Assembly (NCBI GenBank): GCA_903828675.1
Contig: CAIKND010000106.1
Span: forward strand, 82,197-146,196
Length of the DNA stretch: 64,000 nt
From: an uncultured Acidobacteriaceae bacterium
GTDB taxonomy: Bacteria; Acidobacteriota; Terriglobia; Terriglobales; Acidobacteriaceae
Direction: 5' to 3'
Numbering within the stretch: the first letter of the stretch is position 1; every line of letters starts with the position of its first letter. A program made the translations under genes and the position numbers. Under the pieces are notes generated by a model, which was not told the origin of the DNA, made no database searches, and saw only the letters and a list, made by a program, of their open reading frames with translations. Below, piece by piece: positions 9,408 through 18,455 of the stretch.

Positions 9408-9481
9408 CCGATTTAATGCGACGTGAGATATAGTCATCGACATAGCGCATCGATAGCGCGCTTCCCCGGTCTTCCCCGACT

Positions 9482-10285
9482 ATGGACAAAAATTCGCTTC
9501 ACCTTTGGTTTGCTTACCCTGACGATCTGCTGACGGAGAGCCTTGCCCGCTCGTGCGCGGCGCTGCTCAGTGAAGAGGAAATTGCGCGATGGCAGAAGTT
9601 CCGGTTCGACTGGCATCGCCGCGAATCACTCACCACCCGCGCCCTCGCGCGCACTGCCCTGTCTTACTACCACCCGATTCCGCCTGAAGCCTGGCATTTC
9701 AGGGCCAACGCATACGGCAAGCCGGTCGCTGAGCCGGACTGCGGGCTGCGCTTCAACCTGTCCAACGCCTCCGGACTGGTGGTCTGCCTTATAGCCGAAG
9801 GGGCCGAGGTTGGCGCGGATGTGGAGCCGATCAAACGTGCGGGAGATATTCTGAACCTTGCCACAGAGGTGTTTTCCGCCCCCGAATTGGCTCAGCTCAA
9901 AGCCCTGCCCGACACGGAGAAGCCGGACCGCGCCTTATCGTTGTGGACACTCAAGGAGGCGTATATCAAGGCGAGAGGATTCGGACTTTCGCTCCCCCTG
10001 CGGAGGTTCTCCTTCCTGTTTGGAGGCAAAGAGGGAATCCGGCTGGAAGTGGACCCGGCTATGGACTCTGATCCGGGGCGCTGGCGGTTCCGAATGCTCG
10101 ATCATGTCGGACACCGCATTGCGATGGTCGCGGAGGGGCCTGCCGAGCGCGACTTGCAGGTCTGGGAATCGCATCCCTTACTGACGCCGCCGACGCGGCT
10201 CGGCGCGACGGGAGAATCGTGGTTTCCCCTATCGAGCGTCCCTTTCCTCTCCGAACTCAAAAGAGAGCCAGCTCCGGTTGGGTAG
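9482..10285 (+). CDS. Sfp-type 4'-phosphopantetheinyl transferase
   Basis: A 267-residue enzyme that transfers phosphopantetheine from CoA to the conserved serine of carrier proteins. Magnesium-binding and catalytic motifs are present: GADVE at residues 111-115 and WTLKEAYIKARG at 155-166 (canonical W-KE-K), plus RFNLSNASGLVVC near 90-102. It lies convergently beside the PKS/NRPS operon. It very probably activates the PCP of the A-PCP protein and the ACP of the PKS. It may also serve other carrier proteins in the cell. No strong ribosome binding site precedes the ATG at 9482. A hairpin with a T-run follows the gene. Confidence 0.92.
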   Translation: MDKNSLHLWFAYPDDLLTESLARSCAALLSEEEIARWQKFRFDWHRRESLTTRALARTALSYYHPIPPEAWHFRANAYGKPVAEPDCGLRFNLSNASGLVVCLIAEGAEVGADVEPIKRAGDILNLATEVFSAPELAQLKALPDTEKPDRALSLWTLKEAYIKARGFGLSLPLRRFSFLFGGKEGIRLEVDPAMDSDPGRWRFRMLDHVGHRIAMVAEGPAERDLQVWESHPLLTPPTRLGATGESWFPLSSVPFLSELKREPAPVG

Positions 10286-10327
10286 TAAGTCAACCAACCC
10301 AAGAATAGTTCCAAGGGCTGCATTTTT

Positions 10328-10354
10328 GCTTGGCGATGCCGCCAAGCCGCTTTT
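10328..10354 (+). terminator. Probable intrinsic terminator after the phosphopantetheinyl transferase
   Basis: Perfect 8-bp stem GCTTGGCG/CGCCAAGC with a four-base loop, followed by CGCTTTTAA. It sits 42 bases after the transferase stop, between this gene and the convergent PKS end. Confidence 0.55.
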
Positions 10355-10402
10355 AATGCGAAATTGCACAATGATTCGGGTGGGACAGAATGCTCTTCAC
10401 GA

Positions 10403-13400
10403 TCATTGCGGCAATATTTTTTTAAGCATCCCCGCAAACGTGCCCACATAGGGCTCGAACAGCATGTACATATGCTGTGTGGGAATGTTGTGAACCTCGA
10501 TACCGCCACCGGCAAGTGTGCTCCATCCCAGCGCCTCATTTTCGCGTTTCCCCAGCGACTCAGGGCCGCGGTCAATGGCGCGCATCAGCGTGACTTTTCC
10601 CGCATAGGGCGTAAAAACGTAGCGCTCGATCGCCCGGCGATGCGCTTCATCCATCTGGAAGTAGCGAAGGCTCATGGGCAATCGCAGCCCCGCAAGCCGA
10701 TAGCCGGAGCAGGTAAGAACGCGGGCTTGATGGTAGATCACGTCCCACCAGTAACGGATCTTCTCCGCGGCCTTGCGCCTCAGATAACCCACACCCTGTT
10801 CGCGCAGATGCTCTCCAAACGTGGCCAGCTTGTCTTTCGTCGCGAGGATTTCCTCGCTCCCGGGAACCGACGTGTCGAACAGCAGCAGCAGGGCGGGTTC
10901 GGCGCCCTGCGCGCGCAGTTGCTTCGCCATCTCGAAGGCAACCAGCCCCCCATAAGACGCGCCCCCGATCAGATAAGGCCCCTGCCGATAGAAGGCCCGC
11001 ATCTCTTTCACGTAGATTTGGGCCAGCTCTTCCACGCTGGTCTCGCCGATCACCGCCTGCGCAATCAACGGCGATTTGAAAGCATAGAAAGGCTGGTCAG
11101 AGCCCAGAGCCTTGGCCAATTGCTCGTAGAAAAGTACGTCGCCTCCCACAGCGTGAACACAGAACAGCGGTATGCGCAGGCCGTTGGGCTGTATGGGAAC
11201 CAGCGTGGACCAGACTTTTTGTTCCGCAGTGGCAACGGGTTGCTGCGCCTTGCGAATGAGTTCGGCGAGCTGGCGCACGGTGCGCGCTTCAAACAGGATT
11301 GCAAGTTCCAGGTCCACCTGCCAGGCCTTCTTGATCTTCGCAAACAGTCGCACGCCCACCAGCGAATGACCGCCCAACCCGAAGAAGTCGTCGTCGAATT
11401 CCACTTTCTCGACTCCCAGCAGGTCCTCCCACCAGGAGATGAGTGTCCCCTCAATGCCTTCACTCGCAGGCGCGGCTTGGTGTGCTATGGCCTTCGTCGC
11501 TGTCCCAGTGCTGCCTGCGTTCAACTCATCAAGGGGCTGCGCAACGGCAACCACCGCAGTGGGAGTAGAAGCAAGCAAAATGCGAACCAGCGCCCTCGCG
11601 CCCTCGCGCGGCGAAATTCCCGGCAGCGCGGGGATTTCGATGGGCAACTCCCCAGCCGAGCGTGAGTCGTCGCGAACCGCCACCTTGTTCTCCAGCGCAA
11701 CGGATGGATCCGCGATGCGCCGCATTGAGAATCCTTCAATCTCCGCGAGCACCAGGCCCCGCTCATCGAAAAGCGTTATGTCGAACGTCTCAATCTCGCT
11801 GTGAGCGGAATTTTCCTGCCGCGGCCGGATGTGACTGAAAAAGCGCGCAGGCAGCGGACGATAGGCGCACATCTTCTTGTAGGAGATGGGCAGAAACAGG
11901 TCGTTGGAGTGGCCGTAGTCTTCCGTCAGGTAGAGCGCGGCCCCAGTCGCCATGTCGAGCAGCGCGGGGTGCTGGCGCAGGGCGGATACATCCGTGGCAA
12001 ACCGCTCATCCAACTCGATCTCCGCAAGACCCTCGCGATGGCCGATGTGCAGCTGTCGCAGCGATCGCCAGCGTGGGCCGAAGTCGAACTGGCGCTCCTG
12101 CCGGGTGCGATGCTCGTCGTCGAATACGACCTCGTCTTCTCGGCACCGTGCGGCAATAGCGGCACGATCAACCTGTGATGTTGGGCGATAAACGCAAGGC
12201 GCAATGGTGCCGGAAGAATGTTCCACCCACTCGCCGGGCCGTGCCGAGCCCGCGCTCGCGAACACGGAGAAGCGGAATGCGCCCGCCTGCGGACCGGCTT
12301 CCTTGTCCCGCTGCAGCTGCACCCGCACCTGCTTGGATTCGGCGCGGTCGCACAGGAGCGGCGCGAGAAAATACACATCGCGGAACTCTATCGCGCCCTT
12401 GAGCGACCCTTGCAGAAACGCTCCGGCGACCATCTCCAGGTGACCGGTTCCAGGGATAAGCGCCGTGCCGTTCTTGAACCTGTGCTCTGCCAGCACCCAG
12501 CGGCTTGCCTGCGAAAAACTGCCGCCGTAGACAATTGCATCGGGCGTGTTGAGCAGTCGTTGCTCCAGCCACGGATGCGGCGAGCCCGAGCGTGCTCCCA
12601 TGCCCACATCGCGCCACAAACCCCAGTTGACAACCGTCGCCGCGCCTTTGCGGCTGAGCGCAAAGGCGTCGAGAAATGCGTTGGCGGCCGCGTAATCCAC
12701 CTGCCCCGCCTGCGGAAAAATGGAACTGATGGAAGAGAACAGGACGAAGCAGGGAGGCGGCGCATCGCCGAGTGCCTCTTCAAGGACCAGCGTTCCACGC
12801 ACCTTTGGATCTAGAACGCGGGCCGCACTCTGCGCGGTCTTTAACATCAAAGGGCCATCGTCCAGAACCCCCGCGGCATGAACGACGCCGTCGATATTTC
12901 CGAACTGCTTGCGAGCTTGCGCAACGGCCGCGCGCATCTCGTCGAGATTGGTTACGTCGGCCTGAACAACCAGCAACCCTCCGGCAAGCGAGCGAATTTC
13001 AATGAGCGTCCGAATGCGCCGCTTATCAGCTTCAGACAGTTGCACATCGCTTGCTGAGGCTTCCCACTGCGCCTCCGCGGGCAACGGCGAACGGCCCACG
13101 AGAACCAGGCGAGCCTTGAACTCACGCGCCAACTGCTCGGCCACAACGAGGCCGAGCCCGCCCAGGCCACCGGTGATGAGGTAGACACCGCTGCGCTCCA
13201 GACGGCGGCGCTCTGGCGCAGCAGACAGATTGAAACGGTCAAGCGATTCGATGAACCGTTGGCCCTTGCGATACGCAACCGTCGTGCTTTCGCGAGCGGA
13301 GTTCATCTCGGCGATCAGTTCAGCGGCGCACTCTTGCGCATTGCCTTTTTCAAAATCGATATCGACGGCGCGACACGCAATTCCCGGAAGCTCTTTGGGC

Positions 13401-16400
13401 AGCACGCGCGCCGGTCCGAGCAGCACGGCACGCGCCGGATTGCGAACCGGCTCTTCCGCAACCTGCTGCATTCCATCGGAAATCAGGGCAATGTCGATGT
13501 CCGCAAGGTCGGGAGCGCCAAGCGCCTGGGCAAGATAGAGCGGGCTATAAAAGCTGCGGTCCAGCGTTTCCTCAAGAGTCGGAACAGAATCTTCCAGCGA
13601 CCAAAGGTGGAGTATCTTGCGGGGCGCGGGTCCGGTCTTCAGCACGTCCGCGAGCAGTGCGTCGTAGTCCGCGCGCGCGGCGGGGCGCACGGTGTAGCTT
13701 CCATCTTTGAGTTGTTTATAAGTGGCGCCTGCATCGACCAGAACAACTTCCTGCTTGCCGGCCCTCAGTGTCGCGGCAATGCGGTCGGCGAGCCCCAGGG
13801 CATCGCGAAAAATCATCCAGCGGAAGGGCGCGCTCGTGGCGACGGGGCTGAGCGTGGCGCTCTTCCAGATGCGACGATAGAACACTATCTCTTCGTGGCC
13901 TTGAGCAACGGGCTCAGGCTCAAGCGCAACCGCGACCGCCCGTTGAACCTTATCCGGATCGATCCAATACCTCTGGTGCTCGAAGGGGTACGTGGGCAAG
14001 GGAACGCGCTGCACGGAACCGGGTGTATTCGGTTTGTTCCAGTCGATGTCCGCGCCCAGAGCCCAGAGCTGGCCCAGGGTTGTAAGCGCGCAGCGAAGCG
14101 CGGGAACGCTCTCGCGCGGATGAGGCAAAGACTGGAACGCCTTTGCCGCGGCTCCGCCCTGCTGCCGCGCCAACGATGTGAGCACAGTGCCAGGGCCGGA
14201 TTCGAGCAGGATTTGATCCGGCCTGCGGAACAGTTCGCTCAGATTGTCTGAGAAGCGGACCGTCGAGCGAATGTGCCGCGCCCAATACGCCGGGCTCGTA
14301 GCCTCCTCGGCCTTGATCCATGTGCCGCTCACATTGGATAGATACGGAATGCGCGGCGGCTCGAACGCAATCGCGCGCATCCGCTCTTCGAATGCGCTCA
14401 GAATAGGGTCCATCATCGCGGAGTGGAAGGCGTGCGAAGTGAACAGGCGGCGGCACGCGATGGACTGCTTGCCGAGTGCCTCTTCAAATTCCGTGATTGC
14501 TTCTGTTGGCCCTGAGACAACGCACATGCCGGGGTTGTTGATAGCGGCCATCGAGAGCGCCGCAGGCAGCCGCACTTCAGCCGCGGGCAGCGGCACGGCA
14601 AGCATTGAACCGGCAGGCAACTCGTAGATCAGGCGTCCCCGGAATGCGACGATGGCGAGCGCATCTTTGAGCGAGAACACTCCGGCCAGGCAGGCCGCGA
14701 CATACTCTCCGATGCTGTGCCCCACCATGGCCGTGGGCTGCACGCCAAGCGACATCCACCATCGCGCCAGTGCGTATTCGATCGCGAAAAGTGCCGGTTG
14801 TGTAAGCCATGTCTGGTTCAGCTTCTCAGTGGCGGTGTCTTTTTCTTCGTCGGGCGGATAGAGCGAGCCCAGCAGGTCAATGCCCAGAGGCTCGCGCAAG
14901 TGCTGTGCGCAGACGGTGAGTGCATCGCGAAAGACCGGCTCGTTTTCGAAGAGTTCGCGGCCCATGTTGAGGTACTGGGAGCCTTGCCCCGAAAACATGA
15001 ACGCCACCGGAGGCGCGGCTTTGGCGGCGATGCCGGAGACGAGCTTGTTGCGATCCACACTGAACAATGCGGCGATCGCTTCCGGGTTGTCGTCGACGGC
15101 AAGTGCACGGCGATGCGCAAAGGCGTGGCGGCCCTGTTGGCAGGTAAACGCAACGTCAGCCAGCTTCAGCTCTGGATGCGCTTGCAGATGAGCTGCCAGA
15201 TCCGCGAAGGCCTGATCGGCCGCCGCCTCTGTTTTTGCGGAGACTGTCAGCAGTTGATAGGGCTTCGACTCACGCGCAACGGTGGGCTGTGGCGCTTCCT
15301 CCAGCACAACGTGGGCATTGGTTCCGCCGATGCCCAGCGCCGTCACTCCAGCGCGGCGCGGCCCGCCTGCTGAAGCCCAATCCCTCAGCGTGTTGTTGAT
15401 GAAGAACGGACTGCCCTTGAGTTCAATGTGCGGATTGAGTGTCGTGAAGTTCAAGCTGGCGGGCATTTGCCCGTGTTCGAGCGCCAGCACAGTCTTGATA
15501 AGGCCGGCCACGCCCGCCGCGGCGTCCAGATGCCCCACGCTCGACTTCAACGAGCCAATGCCGCAGTACCCGCTCCTCGCGGTTGATTTGCGGAAAGCCT
15601 GGGTTAGTGCGCGAACTTCAATCGGATCGCCGACTACGGTCCCTGTACCATGCGCTTCGACGTAGGAGATATCGGCGGCCGTCACTCCGGCAAAGTCCAG
15701 AGCTTCGGCGATCACTTCGGCTTGGCCTTCAACGCTTGGCGCCAGATAACCTACCTTGCGCGCCCCGTCGTTGTTGATGGCCGATCCAAGAATGACGGCG
15801 TGAATGTGGTCGTGGTCTTCGAGTGCATCTTCAAGTCGCCGCAACGTGACAACGCCCAGCCCGCTGGCGAAAACCGTGCCGCTCGAACTCGCGTCAAACG
15901 ACCGGCAGTGCCCATCGCGGGAGAGAATTTCGCCCTCTCGATAGGGGTACCCAAGGCCATGCGGAATTTCAATTGTGACGCCGCCGGCCAGCGCCATGTC
16001 GCACTCAAAATTGAGCAGGCTCTGGCAGGCCAGGTGCACGGCAACCAGCGATGTGGAGCAGGCGGTTTGTATGTTGATGCTGGGGCCGCGCAAATCAAAT
16101 TGATACGAGACGCGCGTGGCCAGCACGTCCTTGTCGTTACCCGTTTGCTTCAGTTGAAACAGGCCCGCGGATTCGAGCAGCCGTCGATTGGCCAACAGGT
16201 TGTGGATCAGGTAGGTGTTCATGCCCGACCCGGCAAACACGCCGATGGAGCCCTCAAATCGTTGCGGCGGATGCCCCGCGCTTTCCAGGGCCTCCCATGC
16301 GCATTCCAGAAAGTGCCGGTGCTGCGGGTCCATGATCGCCGCGTCCCTGGGGCTGAAGCCGAAGAAGAATGCATCGAAAAGAGGAACGTCGTCGAGAATC

Positions 16401-16588
16401 GATGCGCGCTTGACGTACTCCGAGCTGGCCAGCTCTTCAGCCGTTGCCCCGGCGGCGAGCAACTCCGCATCCGTGCGGTCGCCGATGGCCTCAACGCCAT
16501 CGTGCAGGTTCTGCCAAAACTGCGCCAGATTGCGTGCGCCGGGGAAGCGTCCTGCCATGCCGACGATCGCGATTGTGGAGGGCTTCAC
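10403..16588 (-). CDS. Type I polyketide synthase, KS-AT-KR-DH-ACP-TE
   Basis: A 2061-residue single-module PKS. KS 1-430: Cys177 in TACSTS, His313 in EAHGTGT, His353 in VGHLDAA. AT ~525-845: Ser625 in GHSIGE and HAFH 719-722, the malonyl-CoA signature. KR structural plus catalytic parts ~900-1330: LITGGLGGLG at 1137-1146, an LDD motif at 1242-1244 (B-type, D-hydroxyl), Tyr1299. DH ~1335-1625: His1369 and Asp1545 in HPALLD. ACP ~1710-1780: Ser1742 in GGHSL. TE ~1795-2061: Ser1878 in GGASYGG, Asp1905, His2039. All key residues are present, so all domains look active. The start is a GTG preceded by AAAGGAAC, 10 bp after the NRPS stop. KR before DH is an unusual order; no ER or methyltransferase is seen. 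It probably extends an aminoacyl-PCP from the upstream protein by one malonyl unit and releases the product. Confidence 0.93.
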   Translation of the reverse strand: MKPSTIAIVGMAGRFPGARNLAQFWQNLHDGVEAIGDRTDAELLAAGATAEELASSEYVKRASILDDVPLFDAFFFGFSPRDAAIMDPQHRHFLECAWEALESAGHPPQRFEGSIGVFAGSGMNTYLIHNLLANRRLLESAGLFQLKQTGNDKDVLATRVSYQFDLRGPSINIQTACSTSLVAVHLACQSLLNFECDMALAGGVTIEIPHGLGYPYREGEILSRDGHCRSFDASSSGTVFASGLGVVTLRRLEDALEDHDHIHAVILGSAINNDGARKVGYLAPSVEGQAEVIAEALDFAGVTAADISYVEAHGTGTVVGDPIEVRALTQAFRKSTARSGYCGIGSLKSSVGHLDAAAGVAGLIKTVLALEHGQMPASLNFTTLNPHIELKGSPFFINNTLRDWASAGGPRRAGVTALGIGGTNAHVVLEEAPQPTVARESKPYQLLTVSAKTEAAADQAFADLAAHLQAHPELKLADVAFTCQQGRHAFAHRRALAVDDNPEAIAALFSVDRNKLVSGIAAKAAPPVAFMFSGQGSQYLNMGRELFENEPVFRDALTVCAQHLREPLGIDLLGSLYPPDEEKDTATEKLNQTWLTQPALFAIEYALARWWMSLGVQPTAMVGHSIGEYVAACLAGVFSLKDALAIVAFRGRLIYELPAGSMLAVPLPAAEVRLPAALSMAAINNPGMCVVSGPTEAITEFEEALGKQSIACRRLFTSHAFHSAMMDPILSAFEERMRAIAFEPPRIPYLSNVSGTWIKAEEATSPAYWARHIRSTVRFSDNLSELFRRPDQILLESGPGTVLTSLARQQGGAAAKAFQSLPHPRESVPALRCALTTLGQLWALGADIDWNKPNTPGSVQRVPLPTYPFEHQRYWIDPDKVQRAVAVALEPEPVAQGHEEIVFYRRIWKSATLSPVATSAPFRWMIFRDALGLADRIAATLRAGKQEVVLVDAGATYKQLKDGSYTVRPAARADYDALLADVLKTGPAPRKILHLWSLEDSVPTLEETLDRSFYSPLYLAQALGAPDLADIDIALISDGMQQVAEEPVRNPARAVLLGPARVLPKELPGIACRAVDIDFEKGNAQECAAELIAEMNSARESTTVAYRKGQRFIESLDRFNLSAAPERRRLERSGVYLITGGLGGLGLVVAEQLAREFKARLVLVGRSPLPAEAQWEASASDVQLSEADKRRIRTLIEIRSLAGGLLVVQADVTNLDEMRAAVAQARKQFGNIDGVVHAAGVLDDGPLMLKTAQSAARVLDPKVRGTLVLEEALGDAPPPCFVLFSSISSIFPQAGQVDYAAANAFLDAFALSRKGAATVVNWGLWRDVGMGARSGSPHPWLEQRLLNTPDAIVYGGSFSQASRWVLAEHRFKNGTALIPGTGHLEMVAGAFLQGSLKGAIEFRDVYFLAPLLCDRAESKQVRVQLQRDKEAGPQAGAFRFSVFASAGSARPGEWVEHSSGTIAPCVYRPTSQVDRAAIAARCREDEVVFDDEHRTRQERQFDFGPRWRSLRQLHIGHREGLAEIELDERFATDVSALRQHPALLDMATGAALYLTEDYGHSNDLFLPISYKKMCAYRPLPARFFSHIRPRQENSAHSEIETFDITLFDERGLVLAEIEGFSMRRIADPSVALENKVAVRDDSRSAGELPIEIPALPGISPREGARALVRILLASTPTAVVAVAQPLDELNAGSTGTATKAIAHQAAPASEGIEGTLISWWEDLLGVEKVEFDDDFFGLGGHSLVGVRLFAKIKKAWQVDLELAILFEARTVRQLAELIRKAQQPVATAEQKVWSTLVPIQPNGLRIPLFCVHAVGGDVLFYEQLAKALGSDQPFYAFKSPLIAQAVIGETSVEELAQIYVKEMRAFYRQGPYLIGGASYGGLVAFEMAKQLRAQGAEPALLLLFDTSVPGSEEILATKDKLATFGEHLREQGVGYLRRKAAEKIRYWWDVIYHQARVLTCSGYRLAGLRLPMSLRYFQMDEAHRRAIERYVFTPYAGKVTLMRAIDRGPESLGKRENEALGWSTLAGGGIEVHNIPTQHMYMLFEPYVGTFAGMLKKILPQ

Positions 16589-16598
16589 GGCGTTCCTT

Positions 16599-18455
16599 TC
16601 AGCGTTGCCGGGCTAGTCTGCGGCGCTGCGCACGGTCAGAAAGCTGGCTCTGTGCCTGCGATCCGGCCAGGTGCCCGGCAAGCGCATTCACCGTCGAGAA
16701 CTGAAAAAGATCGAGCAGTGCAATCTCGCGGCCCAGGGCCTCCTGCAGCCGCGCGTGCACTTCGGCCACAGTAAGCGAGTGAGCGCCGAGATCGAAAAAA
16801 TTGTCGTCCATGCCGACGCTCCGAACCCCAAGCGCCTCCTGCCAGATGCGCGCTACAACGCGCTCGATCTCCGTGGCAGGCTCGGGACTGGCTTGGCTGG
16901 TTGCCGCGGCCGGCGTGGGCGGAGGCAGCTTCAGCAGAGCCTTGCGGTCGATCTTTCCGTTGTCGGTAAGCGGCAGCGCGTCCAGAAAAACGAAAGTGGA
17001 GGGAACCATGTACTCGGGCAGTTGCGCGTCCAGGGCACTGCGCAGAGTGGCAGCCGTCGCGGTTGCGGCAGCGTCCGCGACCAGATAGGCGACCAGCCGC
17101 TTGTCGCCCTCGCGGTCTTCGCGAAGCACGATGACGGCCTGACGAACGCCGGGGCGTTTTTCCAGCAGCGCTTCAATCTCGCCCGGTTCGATGCGATGAC
17201 CGCGAAGCTTGATCTGGTAGTCGGCGCGGCCCAGAAACTCGATGCTGCCGTCAGGCAGAAAGCGCGCCAGGTCGCCGGTGCGATAGATGCGCCCGCTTTG
17301 CAAAGTCTCGATGGTCAGAAAGCGCTCGGCGGTCAGGTCGGGCCGGTTCCAATAGCCTCTCGCCACGCCGTCGCCGCCGATGAAGAGCTCGCCCACTTCG
17401 CCCACGGGGACCTGGTTGAACTGCTCGTCCAAAATATAGATCTGGGTATTCGCGATGGGCTTGCCGATCGAAACCAGGCTGTCGGCTTCTTCCGTGCGGC
17501 AGGTCGTAGACCAGATCGTGGTTTCCGTTGGTCCGTACATGTTGTGAATCTCGCCCGTGAACACCTGGCGCAGATGATGGAGGAGGGCGGCAGGCACAGT
17601 CTCGCCTCCGAGCAGTATCTGCTTCAGCGAGCCTAGGGCGGCGAAGGCACGCGCGTCGAGCGTCAGCATCCGCGCCAGCGACGGGGTCATCTGCAAATGG
17701 GTCACATGATGACGCGCAATCTCATCGGCAACCGTGGATGAGCCCTCGTCGCCATGGAAGACGACTGTAAAGCCGCGCGTCAGTGTCCAGAAAATCTCCA
17801 GCACAGATATATCAAACGACACGCTGGTAACCGCCAGCCACACTCCAGGCTCGCATCCGAGGTCGCGATCCATGCCGGTAAGAAAGTTGACGACGTTTCT
17901 GTTCTCGACCATCACGCCCTTGGGCCTGCCCGTCGAGCCGGATGTGTAAATCACATAAGCGATGTTGTTGCTAATTGCGGCGGAAGATACCGCGTCCGAG
18001 CTTTCTCGTGCGATGACAGTGTCTTTGGCGTCGACTACGGTGAGCTTTCCATTGTCTATCGGAATGCGCGGGCGCGTCTCCGTGTTGGTAACGAGCACCG
18101 TCATGCCGGAATCTTCAATGACCAGCGAAAGCCGTTCCTTCGGATAGCTGGGGTCGAGCGGAACATAGGCCCCCCCGGCCTTGAGGATGGCGAGCATTCC
18201 AACCACAAGCGCCGCGCACCGCCCCATGGAAATGCCCACCAGCGTCTCCGGCGTTACGCCGAGACTCTGCAAGTGGCGGGCAAGACGATTCGAGCGCTCA
18301 TCGAGTTCGCGATATGTGAGCTTTTGCTCGTTTGCAATCAGGGCAACCGCGTCTGGCGTACGTGCGGCCTGCGCGCAGAACAATCCTGCAATGGTGCTTT
18401 CGCGCGGGTAGTCTGCCTCGGTTCGATTCCACTCAAGCAACTGTGCGCGTAACAT
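16599..18455 (-). CDS. NRPS adenylation-carrier protein (A-PCP), predicted glycine-activating
   Basis: 618 residues from the ATG at 18455 (GGAGAACTTTC upstream; it overlaps the end of the carbamoyltransferase gene by 23 bases). A longer frame to 18515 is not favoured. A-domain ~20-510: core motifs YTSGSTGRPKG near 170-180, NMYGPTETT at 305-313, YRTGDL at 391-396, and catalytic Lys501 in NGKIDRK. PCP 528-600: Ser560 in LGAHSL. No condensation domain is present. Aligned by eye to the PheA pocket, the specificity residues read DILQLGMIWK, which matches the glycine code as I remember it. The protein would load glycine as an aminoacyl thioester for the KS of the following PKS, acting as a starter module. 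Confidence 0.92.
   Translation of the reverse strand: MLRAQLLEWNRTEADYPRESTIAGLFCAQAARTPDAVALIANEQKLTYRELDERSNRLARHLQSLGVTPETLVGISMGRCAALVVGMLAILKAGGAYVPLDPSYPKERLSLVIEDSGMTVLVTNTETRPRIPIDNGKLTVVDAKDTVIARESSDAVSSAAISNNIAYVIYTSGSTGRPKGVMVENRNVVNFLTGMDRDLGCEPGVWLAVTSVSFDISVLEIFWTLTRGFTVVFHGDEGSSTVADEIARHHVTHLQMTPSLARMLTLDARAFAALGSLKQILLGGETVPAALLHHLRQVFTGEIHNMYGPTETTIWSTTCRTEEADSLVSIGKPIANTQIYILDEQFNQVPVGEVGELFIGGDGVARGYWNRPDLTAERFLTIETLQSGRIYRTGDLARFLPDGSIEFLGRADYQIKLRGHRIEPGEIEALLEKRPGVRQAVIVLREDREGDKRLVAYLVADAAATATAATLRSALDAQLPEYMVPSTFVFLDALPLTDNGKIDRKALLKLPPPTPAAATSQASPEPATEIERVVARIWQEALGVRSVGMDDNFFDLGAHSLTVAEVHARLQEALGREIALLDLFQFSTVNALAGHLAGSQAQSQLSDRAQRRRLARQR

Noticed and set aside
10364..11665. 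433-codon plus-strand open frame over the PKS ACP/TE region
   Set aside because: Antisense to an ACP-TE pair with intact active sites; the translation has no protein-family character.
15650..16774. 374-codon plus-strand open frame over the KS domain and NRPS end
   Set aside because: It crosses two coding genes on the other strand and resembles no family; it is an antisense artefact.
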